From Methanohalophilus mahii DSM 5219 (GTDB taxonomy: Archaea; Halobacteriota; Methanosarcinia; Methanosarcinales; Methanosarcinaceae), in the NCBI RefSeq assembly GCF_000025865.1, contig NC_014002.1:992001-1056000 (forward strand): 64,000 nucleotides of DNA, in the 5' to 3' direction. The translations under genes were made by a program, and so were the position numbers. How positions within the stretch are numbered: position 1 is the first letter of the stretch; each line of letters begins with the position of its first letter. The notes under the pieces were generated by a model that saw only the letters and a program-made list of their open reading frames with translations, searched no databases and was not told where the DNA came from. Shown piece after piece: positions 10,401 to 17,185 of the stretch.

Positions 10401-10542
10401 AGCACTCAAAGGTAACAAACAGCAACACTTGTTCACTTTGATGGACAAAAACAATAATCTAATAAATGTCGATACTACAATGCAAAAGGGGGAATGGAAC
10501 GGTAGTGAGGTAGTAGTAGTTGTCAATAGAATTGTTGAATGA
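7411..10542 (+). CDS. PAS/GAF multi-domain sensor without a recognisable output domain
   Basis: A predicted soluble sensory protein of 1043 residues with no membrane segment. Read in order: PAS (about 10-115), PAS (125-245, ending with the PAC-like RPAVMVVFRDIS), PAS (255-365), GAF (385-510), PAS (525-640), PAS/PAC (645-770, with WVEERGSI), GAF (785-925) and a last PAS (935-1040). I see no HisKA H-box, no HATPase N or G boxes, no receiver, no HTH and no cyclase motif. The frame ends naturally with TGA. The ATG at 7411 has AGGA five bases upstream and removes a poorly supported 15-residue extension. Lying between the two methanol gene sets, it may sense a methanol- or redox-related cue and act by protein contact. 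Confidence 0.82.
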   Translation: MEKPTLKKGQIYLEPALDFLDIGILLLDSKFNIIHVNSKMDSFLGHPGNLFGKSVFDIEIWPFTKKEIVESLENIPSKNEPTIYSIEDSAGEAYNFTAHYLNPALPDAPAFMVTLENHPFSENETEKFEDLLSIFTSGISEGIIIIQDEQIQFANRKFGTIVGKTWDEIKGTHFLDYFPIQYRRMLYKKYTKRIEKKIYREMTYEVELLSTSGKVTPFELSSSLVEYGNRPAVMVVFRDISAKKEAEEHLKEAEKKYRSIFEKTPIGIVYFDRKGRIRHSNEAFKSIFKSFIAEKAEPEIFDYIPDKEVSGEIKQVLSGNALSYRGEYEVNTQYSSKSIKITCNSLLLDGVLQGGIGIFEDISLQKSAESTLQMNKSRLEALLKLNQMEVFSFDEVARFALELIVEFTDSNRGYLCKVGLDGKTEKILYTPDTEDLESFVSGRIENLDFKDRKYNVLDAGKTVEIPIFENEQLEMVAGFSRNIAFKEMEKDQLELFIQDIWTTIKHKMAEKSLRDSENKYSSLVEKGNDAIVVIQDGKLKYANSMFCEFVDNDCDSIIDTDFKNYVAEEYRRMVAKKSQQYIQQKEMSHSRDEIELVTRNGKKIPVIVSTSVIDHEGKPAVMAFISDITQQKEKENELLETFKVLKVLQSVIRTSPAIVFFWAPEEDWPVEFVSENIENFGYRPEEFTSGKLQYGDIIHPSDLDYVHQKLAKYSDEGMSDYNLEYRIITKKGEVRWVEERGSIQYENSEISHYQGIILDITERKRVNRFLDIDTDIGNFLTPTGDMQEMFDQLLELALHIEGVDAGALYIVDKSSKDLNIVAHRNISDEFAENHSTIEKDSLRGKFLLVQYPVYKLYSEIYPFSKSKKGKENLLATAIIPVITNDNLSAVLFLGSHKNYEIPYSIRNSLETVANQIGSVLDRIEKEAGIQKSQYDLQVLFDTISEMIYVVDSEGCILYSNLNVSKTLKYSKQEITGMNFIKIHSHAQVLDAANAFNEALKGNKQQHLFTLMDKNNNLINVDTTMQKGEWNGSEVVVVVNRIVE

Positions 10543-10609
10543 CGATAAATTCATAAATTATTACTACAGAGTAATAGAAAATCAGTAATGCAGTTAGAGT
10601 GGGGCAAAA

Positions 10610-11374
10610 ATGATAGATATCAATCCTAAAAACATCTTGATACGCTACAACATATTGGTTGAAAGCGACATGACTCCTGAAGAAGTGGCAGAACAGCTGT
10701 TCCCCACAGATCCCCACATTCGCCGAGTTGCCAAATCTGTTTTTGAAGGTGATGAAGATGAAGTTGTTGCTGGTTTGCAAAAAACAATTGATTCCGGAGT
10801 AGACCCCCTTTCACTTATAAACAATGCTCTTATGGCAGGAATGGAAGTAGTGTCTACTCTCTATGATTACGGATTGTTGTACCTGCCGGATGTTATTATC
10901 TCTGCCCAGGCAATGATTGAAGGTATAGAATACTGCAAGGAACAATCAAAACAGGTTCATGAATCAAAGGGTAAGATCATTTCTTATGTTGTGGAGGGTG
11001 ATATACACGACATCGGAAAAACGATTGTAACTGTTCTTTTACGTGCCAATGGTTATGATGTTATTGATCTTGGAAAAGATGTGCCTGTTGAAGAAGTTGT
11101 GGCCGCAGCCAAAAGAGAAAAACCCATCATGCTTTCTGGAACCGCTTTGATGACCACAACAATGCATGCTTTCAAAGATGTGAATTCGCGACTGCTTGCA
11201 AGTGACATAAATGTACCTGTGGTCTGTGGTGGAGGTGCTGTTACTCAGGATTTTATTTCCGATTATGATCTAGGGGTATATTGCGAAGAAGCTGCAGACG
11301 TACCAAAAATTGCAGATTCCATCCTGCACGGATTGAATATAAGGAAATTAAGGGATACTTTCCATAAACACTGA
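10610..11374 (+). CDS. mtaC: Methanol corrinoid protein MtaC (copy 1)
   Basis: Carries the corrinoid that accepts the methyl group from methanol (by MtaB) and gives it to CoM (by MtaA). At 254 residues it has an N-terminal helical cap domain followed by a Rossmann-like B12 domain. That domain has the cobalt-ligand motif DIHDIG (Asp131, His133, Gly136) and the glycine-rich GTALMTTTMHAF and CGGGAV segments. It is preceded by a weak AGAGTGGGG ribosome binding site and followed 13 nt later by mtaB1. The upstream gap carries only a short ATTACT/AGTAAT hairpin and not the GATTGGAGT leader of copy 2, so the two operons are probably regulated differently. Confidence 0.94.
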   Translation: MIDINPKNILIRYNILVESDMTPEEVAEQLFPTDPHIRRVAKSVFEGDEDEVVAGLQKTIDSGVDPLSLINNALMAGMEVVSTLYDYGLLYLPDVIISAQAMIEGIEYCKEQSKQVHESKGKIISYVVEGDIHDIGKTIVTVLLRANGYDVIDLGKDVPVEEVVAAAKREKPIMLSGTALMTTTMHAFKDVNSRLLASDINVPVVCGGGAVTQDFISDYDLGVYCEEAADVPKIADSILHGLNIRKLRDTFHKH

Positions 11375-11387
11375 GGAGATCCATATT

Positions 11388-12773
11388 ATGTCTGTTAAAC
11401 GTTATTCTTCCATGGAATATGACAATTTTGAAGACCTTCTTTTTGGCCACTCAAAATATCCTGTGAAAACCGGTCTTGATCTGGAAATCGGTGCTGGATA
11501 TACCACTGCTGAAGTCAATTATGCTCCCCGTCCGGATGCGGCTGAAAATAAGGCTAAGCTTGTAAACGAATACGAGCGTATTACCCGTGACATAATGGAA
11601 AGGATGGTCCAGGTTGGTTTTCCATCAGTAGTACTTGAAACTGAACATGTGCAACAGATGACACACAATCCTGAATGGGGGGCTGATATTGCAACTGCTC
11701 AAAAAGCTATCATGGAAGAATATCATGATGAATATGGTATCAAATGTGCCCTCAGGCACACAGTGGGTGATGTCAGGGGAGATAGGGAAAGCATCGATCT
11801 GCGGGGAGATGCTTATTCCCGGATACTTGAATCGTTTGAGCAAGTTGCTTCTTCAGGAGCGGATATGTTGTCGATCGAATCCCTTGGAGGTAAAGAAGTA
11901 TTTGATCATTCTATCCTGAGGAATGACATGCGGGGAGTAATCTTTTCAGTTGGTATACTTGGCGCGCTTGATGTTGAGTATATATGGAAGGATATCTGCA
12001 GTATTGCAAAGAAAAATAAAGTAGTACCTGCGGGTGATACGGCCTGTGCACAGGCAAACACTGCAATGTTTGTTGCAGGGGGACTCCTTGACTTCAAATT
12101 ATCCCATAGTGTGGCATCTGTTGTAAGGGCTATTTCCGCATCAAGATCCCTTGCTGCATATGAAGCAGGTGCAATTGGTCCGGGCAAGGACTGTGGTTAT
12201 GAGAACAATATCATTAAAGCAATTACCGGTTACCCCATTTCCCAGGAAGGCAAAGGTTCCACATGTGCCCACTCGGATCTGATGGGCAATATGGCCATGC
12301 AATGTTGCGATCTATGGTCCAATGAATCTGTGGAATACCGGGGAGATTTTGGAGGAACCACTGTACAGTGTTGGGGAGAAACCCTTTCTTACGATTGCAG
12401 CATGATGAATACGGCATTGGAAGCCGGAGTTGGTAAAACCCTGCGTGATGTGCTAATGGTTTCGGACAGATACAGGGATCCACAGGCATTCATACTATCT
12501 TATGACAATGCGTATCGTATTGGTGAAATAATAACTGCCCATCCGGATGATTTGTACCTGAGGGGAAAAGAGGCAGGCATAAAAGCTTGTGAATTAATAG
12601 AAAGTGGTTCTGAAGGATTCCTGGCGTTATCCAAGTTTGAAAAAGCCACAATAAAGAAAGCCCAAAATGACCTAAAATCATTGGACGAAGACATGGAATC
12701 TTTTATTTGTAATTGCCTGGATACCTATTCATCTGAAGTGGAAACCTTTAATGCATCAAATTATGGCCTTTGA
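11388..12773 (+). CDS. mtaB: Methanol:corrinoid methyltransferase MtaB (copy 1)
   Basis: A zinc enzyme that activates methanol and methylates Co(I) on MtaC. At 461 residues it has full length. It contains the family segments GLDLEIGAGYTT, ERITRDIMERMVQVGFP and GPGKDCGYEN, and cysteine-bearing stretches such as AGDTACAQANTAMF and STCAHSDLMGNMAMQCCDLWS (shortened here) that include the metal-site region. Ribosome binding site CTGAGGAG lies 8 nt before the ATG. It is paired with mtaC1 and clearly similar to mtaB2 over its full length, so the pairs arose by duplication of the whole mtaCB unit. Confidence 0.94.
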   Translation: MSVKRYSSMEYDNFEDLLFGHSKYPVKTGLDLEIGAGYTTAEVNYAPRPDAAENKAKLVNEYERITRDIMERMVQVGFPSVVLETEHVQQMTHNPEWGADIATAQKAIMEEYHDEYGIKCALRHTVGDVRGDRESIDLRGDAYSRILESFEQVASSGADMLSIESLGGKEVFDHSILRNDMRGVIFSVGILGALDVEYIWKDICSIAKKNKVVPAGDTACAQANTAMFVAGGLLDFKLSHSVASVVRAISASRSLAAYEAGAIGPGKDCGYENNIIKAITGYPISQEGKGSTCAHSDLMGNMAMQCCDLWSNESVEYRGDFGGTTVQCWGETLSYDCSMMNTALEAGVGKTLRDVLMVSDRYRDPQAFILSYDNAYRIGEIITAHPDDLYLRGKEAGIKACELIESGSEGFLALSKFEKATIKKAQNDLKSLDEDMESFICNCLDTYSSEVETFNASNYGL

Positions 12774-13112
12774 TTTCTATAATTTTAACTACTAATTTTG
12801 TTTTTTCAGGTTCTCCTATATATAGTTATTTCTATTCATTGTGTGATAATTAATTTATTAGTAATGTCTTTTTGAAAACGCTATTCTGCAACGTGTGTAT
12901 AATTAGAAGTATTTTATGTATATATTAAATAGTAATTATGTATTTATATTATTTATTCAATTGATCTTTATCATTATTATATATAAGTATTGTTGCAACT
13001 AAAAGTAGTTATTTTTTGAATAAAGGTGTATATACTGAAAAAAAAAGCAACCTATAGCCACTTTTTTGACTGTATAAATATATAGATATGAATGCAGAAT
13101 AATCAGCAATCT
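12774..13112. other. Gene-free A/T-rich upstream region of mtaC2B2
   Basis: The 496 bases between mtaB1 and mtaC2 contain no supported reading frame. The first part holds T-rich runs just after the mtaB1 stop (around 12797-12807, TTTTGTTTTTTC) that could act as an archaeal oligo-T terminator. The rest is A/T-rich spacer leading into the mtaC2 promoter. Such long upstream regions are known for regulated mta operons. Confidence 0.5.
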
Positions 13113-13152
13113 TTATATATAAGCACCAAACAATAGAAATGTTTATATATGA
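13113..13152 (+). promoter_or_regulatory. mtaC2 promoter region, tandem TATA elements
   Basis: TTATATATAA at 13113-13122 is followed 30 bp later by TTATATATGA (13143-13152). The second sits in AAATGTTTATATAT, nearly identical to the block in front of mtaA. A start near 13168-13172 is expected from usual TATA spacing. That would place the leader hairpin at the very 5' end and give a leader of about 100 nt. Confidence 0.6.
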
Positions 13153-13170
13153 TTATATCGCATTTGAATA

Positions 13171-13232
13171 TGAGGTTTGATTAAACCTCACAATTGATTG
13201 GAGTTGGGCCAATCGCCATCAGGCATTGACCC
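13171..13232 (+). promoter_or_regulatory. mtaC2 5' leader: two hairpins flanking GATTGGAGT
   Basis: TGAGGTTT (13171-13178), loop GATT, AAACCTCA (13183-13190) form a perfect 8-bp hairpin. Then comes GATTGGAGT (13196-13204), and then a second stem built from GGGCCAAT (13206-13213) and ATTGACCC (13225-13232) with an extra inner GCC/GGC pairing. GATTGG (13196-13201) can instead pair with CCAATC (13209-13214), which would break the second stem, so two mutually exclusive folds are possible. The ribosome binding site GGAAGGAAG lies separately just before the ATG at 13270. Confidence 0.5.
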
Positions 13233-13269
13233 TAGATATATTTAAAACAAATATGGAAGGAAGTGTAGA

Positions 13270-14040
13270 ATGACCAGTTTGGACTTAGACCCCAGTGAAA
13301 TTCTGGAAAGGTATAACGTCAAAATGGAAAAAGCAATGACGCCGGATGACGCGGCAGCAGAACTTTATCCAAAAGACGATCTGATTCGCCCTATTGCAGA
13401 ATCAATCTATGAGGGAGAAGAAGATGACACAGTAGAGGGCCTTAAGAAAGCAATTAAAGCCGGTAAGGATCCAATTGCTTTAATTGATGATGCCCTGATG
13501 GTGGGAATGGGAGTGGTAACAAAACTCTATGATGAGGGTATAATTTTCCTGCCAAATGTAATGATGTCTGCAGATGCAATGCTTGATGGTATTGATTTCT
13601 GTAAATCCCAGGCCAAGGAACCACCTGTATCCAAAGGTAAGATCGTATGTCATGTTGCAGAAGGTGACGTGCATGACATCGGCAAGTCTATTGTCTCAGC
13701 CCTCCTGAGAGCAAATGGTTTCGATGTAGTGGATCTTGGACGTGATGTGCCGGTAGATGAGGTAATTGAAGCTGTGAAGAAAGAAAAGCCAATGATGGTA
13801 ACAGGAACCGCTTTGATGACCACAACAATGTATGCATTCAAGGCTGTCAATGACAGGCTTCTTGAAGCAGGTATAAAAGTCCCATTCCAGTGTGGTGGCG
13901 GTGCTGTAAACCAGGACTTCGTATCAACCTATGAACTAGGAGTATACGGAGAAGAGGCTGCCGATGCACCAAAGATGGCAGAGGCAATTCTTGCAGGCGC
14001 AGATCTTGGCAAACTCAAGGAACAATTCCATCAACACTGA
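13270..14040 (+). CDS. mtaC: Methanol corrinoid protein MtaC (copy 2)
   Basis: The second corrinoid carrier of the methanol methyltransferase system, 256 residues. It has the same layout as copy 1: a helical cap, then a B12-binding domain with DVHDIG (His135 as the lower cobalt ligand), GTALMTTTMYAF and CGGGAVNQDF. Compared with copy 1 its codon use leans to C- and G-ending codons, and it has a stronger ribosome binding site and a conserved-looking leader. I infer that this is the highly expressed copy. mtaB2 starts 13 nt after the stop. Confidence 0.95.
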   Translation: MTSLDLDPSEILERYNVKMEKAMTPDDAAAELYPKDDLIRPIAESIYEGEEDDTVEGLKKAIKAGKDPIALIDDALMVGMGVVTKLYDEGIIFLPNVMMSADAMLDGIDFCKSQAKEPPVSKGKIVCHVAEGDVHDIGKSIVSALLRANGFDVVDLGRDVPVDEVIEAVKKEKPMMVTGTALMTTTMYAFKAVNDRLLEAGIKVPFQCGGGAVNQDFVSTYELGVYGEEAADAPKMAEAILAGADLGKLKEQFHQH

Positions 14041-14053
14041 AGAGGTGAGCAAA

Positions 14054-15436
14054 ATGACAGTAAACAGATACACCAAGATGGCATATGCCAGCGCAGACGA
14101 TATGATTTTTGGAAACTCTCCCAATCCTGTAAAAGCAGGTCTGGACTTAGAGATTGGTGCGGGTTACACCACACCTGAAGTAAACTATGCACCAAGGCCA
14201 GAAGCCGGTGAGACCAAAGAGAAACTTGTGAAGGAATATGAGCGTATCACCCGTGACATAATGGAACGGATGGTTCAGGTAGGTTTCCCGGCAGTTGTAC
14301 TGGAAACCGAGCACGTTCAGCAGATGACCAATAACCCAACCTGGGGTGGAGAGGTCGCAAACGCACAGAAAGCCATTATGGAAGATTACCATGATGAATA
14401 CGGCATCAAATGCGCTCTGAGACACACTCCTGGTGACATTCGTGAAGACCGTGATTACCTGCAGCTGAGGGGAGAAAAATACAATACCCTTATGGAATCT
14501 TTCGAAGAAGTTGCATCAAACGGTGCAGATCTCTTATCCATCGAAACCATGGGTGGTAAAGAAGTCTTTGACCGTGCAATTCTGAGAAATGATGTGCCAG
14601 GTATGCTTTTTGCAATTGGTTGCCTGGGTACTATGGATATGGAATACATCTGGCAGGACATTGCCAAAGTTGCCAAGAAGAACAATGTCGTCGCAGCTGG
14701 TGATACTGACTGTGCACAGGCAAACACTGCAATGTTCATTGCAGGCGGACTTCTTGACAAGAACCTTGCCCACACCCTTGCAATAATTGCCAGGTCTATA
14801 TCCGCCCCACGTACCCTTGCTGCCTATGAAGCAGGTGCTGTCGGTCCGGGTAAGGACTGTGGCTATGAGAACACCATTGTAAAGTCCATTGCAGGTGTCC
14901 CGATTGCCCAGGAAGGTAAATCTTCCACCTGTGCCCACTCCGATGTAATGGGTAACCTGGTAATGCAGTGCTGTGACCTCTGGTCCAATGAATCCGTAGA
15001 ATATCACGGTGAATTCGGTGGTACAACTGTACAGTGCTGGAGTGAATCCCTTGCATACGACTGTGCACTGATGAATGTCTCCCTCCAGACAGGTCAATCC
15101 AAGAACCTCAGGGACATGATGGTTCTCTCCGACAAGTACAGGGATCCACAGGGATACATCCTGGCCTATGACAATGCCTACAAGATCGGTGAAGCAATTG
15201 TCAAGGATTCAGATGATATCTATCTCCGTGCAAAGAACGCTGCTGTAGAATGTGTGAACCTGCTTGAAAATGCAGATCCCAAACTACAGATGACCAGATT
15301 CGAAAAGAACGCACTTGCTGATGCAAGTGAAGCTCTGGCTGGACTTACTGATGATTCAGATAAGTTCCTCAGCGACTCCCTTGAACAATACAAAAAGGAA
15401 GTCAAGGTATTCAGGCCGGAGAACTACGGTCTCTGA
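14054..15436 (+). CDS. mtaB: Methanol:corrinoid methyltransferase MtaB (copy 2)
   Basis: The 460-residue zinc-dependent partner of MtaC2, which cleaves the C-O bond of methanol and methylates the corrinoid. The family segments GLDLEIGAGYTTPEVNYAPR, DTDCAQANTAMF and GPGKDCGYEN are intact. The ATG at 14054 follows GAGGTGAG by 5 nt; an open frame reaching back to 13964 overlaps mtaC2 and has no site of its own. It is followed by a 12-bp stem-loop that probably ends the transcript. Confidence 0.95.
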   Translation: MTVNRYTKMAYASADDMIFGNSPNPVKAGLDLEIGAGYTTPEVNYAPRPEAGETKEKLVKEYERITRDIMERMVQVGFPAVVLETEHVQQMTNNPTWGGEVANAQKAIMEDYHDEYGIKCALRHTPGDIREDRDYLQLRGEKYNTLMESFEEVASNGADLLSIETMGGKEVFDRAILRNDVPGMLFAIGCLGTMDMEYIWQDIAKVAKKNNVVAAGDTDCAQANTAMFIAGGLLDKNLAHTLAIIARSISAPRTLAAYEAGAVGPGKDCGYENTIVKSIAGVPIAQEGKSSTCAHSDVMGNLVMQCCDLWSNESVEYHGEFGGTTVQCWSESLAYDCALMNVSLQTGQSKNLRDMMVLSDKYRDPQGYILAYDNAYKIGEAIVKDSDDIYLRAKNAAVECVNLLENADPKLQMTRFEKNALADASEALAGLTDDSDKFLSDSLEQYKKEVKVFRPENYGL

Positions 15437-15458
15437 ACGGCAAACATACAGACATTTA

Positions 15459-15486
15459 GCTGTGGACTCCTTTAGGGGTTCACAGC
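15459..15486 (+). terminator. Stem-loop after mtaB2
   Basis: GCTGTGGACTCC (15459-15470), loop TTTA, GGGGTTCACAGC (15475-15486) form a 12-bp stem with two G-U pairs and one mismatch-like A-T/T-A-rich centre, 22 nt after the mtaB2 stop. No U-tract follows directly, so it may stabilise the 3' end rather than terminate by itself. Confidence 0.6.
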
Positions 15487-15661
15487 CCCAATCACCTTGT
15501 AATCTTCTATATAGCGTAGCTAAGAAACAAGGAGGAGATATAAAAGCAATGCAATACTTACAACCTCCCTTTACTCCTATTTTTTAGTTTAAATTAATTG
15601 TGAGTTATTGTAACTTTTAGTCTGTATCGATCTATTAATTCAAATGATAGAGGTGATATTT

Positions 15662-16258
15662 ATGGAAGGAAATATTGAAATGGTGCAAGCCGATGTAGCC
15701 GATAAAACGGCCAACCCGGCACCACTTGGTTTCACGGGTCTTGGGCTTTCAGCAGTTTTACTAAGTCTTACATATGTAGGTTTATTCCCACTTGACTCAA
15801 TGGTAGTCTCAATGGCAATATTCCTGGGTGGATTCGCCCAGGTGTTTGCAGGTATAATGGCATGGAAGAAAGGAGATGTATTTGCTGGAACTGCCTTTAA
15901 TGCATTCGGGCTTTTCTGGTTCTCACTTGCAGGGCTGATTATTTTACAGTCTCTTGGATGGGCCGCTGCAGCTGAACCAATGTCAATGGCTGCTTATCTC
16001 TTCATATGGGGTGTTTACACCTTTGTGATGCTCATAGGTACCTTGAAAATGTGCAATGGCAGCAGGGTCATACAATTTGTGTTCCTTACCCTGTTCATCC
16101 TGTTCATCCTGCTTGCAATTATCAATGCTACAGGAATGACCGGTTTACTTGTTATTGCAGGTATTGATGGACTCCTACTCGGATTTGGTTCACTGTATGC
16201 AGCTCTTGCTATGGTACTAAATGAAATTTGTGAGAAGCCTGTGGCTCCAGGTATTTAA
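15662..16258 (+). CDS. satP: Acetate/succinate-type transporter, GPR1/FUN34/YaaH family
   Basis: A membrane protein of 198 residues with six predicted helices. The family signature NPAPLGF near residue 25 marks the GPR1/FUN34/YaaH (SatP, AceTr) group of monocarboxylate channels or symporters. The next hydrophobic block contains GGFAQVFAGIMAWKKGDVF, also typical. Acetate is the likely substrate by family. In a methylotroph it could import acetate as carbon source or simply balance acid. The ATG at 15662 has AGGTGAT four bases upstream and is preferred over the one at 15644. Confidence 0.85.
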   Translation: MEGNIEMVQADVADKTANPAPLGFTGLGLSAVLLSLTYVGLFPLDSMVVSMAIFLGGFAQVFAGIMAWKKGDVFAGTAFNAFGLFWFSLAGLIILQSLGWAAAAEPMSMAAYLFIWGVYTFVMLIGTLKMCNGSRVIQFVFLTLFILFILLAIINATGMTGLLVIAGIDGLLLGFGSLYAALAMVLNEICEKPVAPGI

Positions 16259-16306
16259 AACAAAACATATGGGTATATTTATGTCATTTATTTTGGAGGA
16301 TTGGAA

Positions 16307-17185
16307 ATGTACAGGAAAACATTGTTGGAAAAATACTTTTTCCTATTTGTATTCCTGATTTTTTTTGTTTCCATACCAAAGATATTGTATGGATATTTTT
16401 ACGATATAGTCTACCTCGAAACAAGTGGGTATTATTCACTGTTAAGAGGATTTACAATTGTGTTTATTGCCGGTACTTTTTATGTTACTTCCCTCTCACC
16501 CAATTCCCTGCATCCATATGGTTATTCTAAATATGCAAAAATGGGTCAGTTTTTGGTGGCTCTTGGAATTGGAATAATTTCGTTACTTTTAATAGGCCAT
16601 TCGATTATAGGCAAATATAGTTATCATAAAGTCCCCTTTGTTGATATATCAGGATACATTATAGTCCTGCTTTCTGCCATGTTTTTTCTACTATTAGTCC
16701 ATTCCATGAAAAAGATCCAATTCCCCTTGCAGGAAGATAAAAAATATAATAAGTCTAACAACATCAGAGAAGAAGTGGCTTTAACTATAATTACATTAAT
16801 AGGTTTGATAGGTATTGAACATGGATATTTTTTTATTGATATCGTGCTTTCAATCTTTTTCTTTTCATTTTTGGTTAAAGAAATCCTTTCTTTAATTTGG
16901 GAGAGCAGCATTTTTTTGAGTGATAGATTTAGCCTTGATGAAAAGCAAATCTGCAATCTTGTAAATTCAATAGAGGGGGCCAGCGAATGTCACAATGTAA
17001 GGGCACATGGAACTGATTCCGACCTTTATGTTGACCTGCATGTGCGTATGGACCCCAAAATAAAAATCATTCAGACCAAACCAATCGTTGAACAAATAGA
17101 ATCATCCTTAAAAGCAAGTTATTCATCAGTCAGGGATGTTACTGTACATATAGAACCTAAAAAGAAGAAGGGAGATTTTATATGA
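16307..17185 (+). CDS. CDF-like membrane protein lacking usual metal-site residues
   Basis: A 292-residue protein with about six hydrophobic segments and a C-terminal cytoplasmic domain. It resembles cation diffusion facilitators: HPYGYSKYAKMGQFL matches the loop after TM2, FIDIVLSIFF matches the TM5 area, and DSDLYVDLHVRMDP matches the C-terminal dimerisation domain. The HxxxD pairs that bind zinc in TM2 and TM5 are not evident (YSLLRG and GYFFID instead). I therefore doubt normal zinc transport. The ATG at 16307 has GGAGGA six bases upstream. Its stop overlaps the start of the HyuA-like gene by 4 nt, so the two are translationally coupled. Confidence 0.7.
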   Translation: MYRKTLLEKYFFLFVFLIFFVSIPKILYGYFYDIVYLETSGYYSLLRGFTIVFIAGTFYVTSLSPNSLHPYGYSKYAKMGQFLVALGIGIISLLLIGHSIIGKYSYHKVPFVDISGYIIVLLSAMFFLLLVHSMKKIQFPLQEDKKYNKSNNIREEVALTIITLIGLIGIEHGYFFIDIVLSIFFFSFLVKEILSLIWESSIFLSDRFSLDEKQICNLVNSIEGASECHNVRAHGTDSDLYVDLHVRMDPKIKIIQTKPIVEQIESSLKASYSSVRDVTVHIEPKKKKGDFI

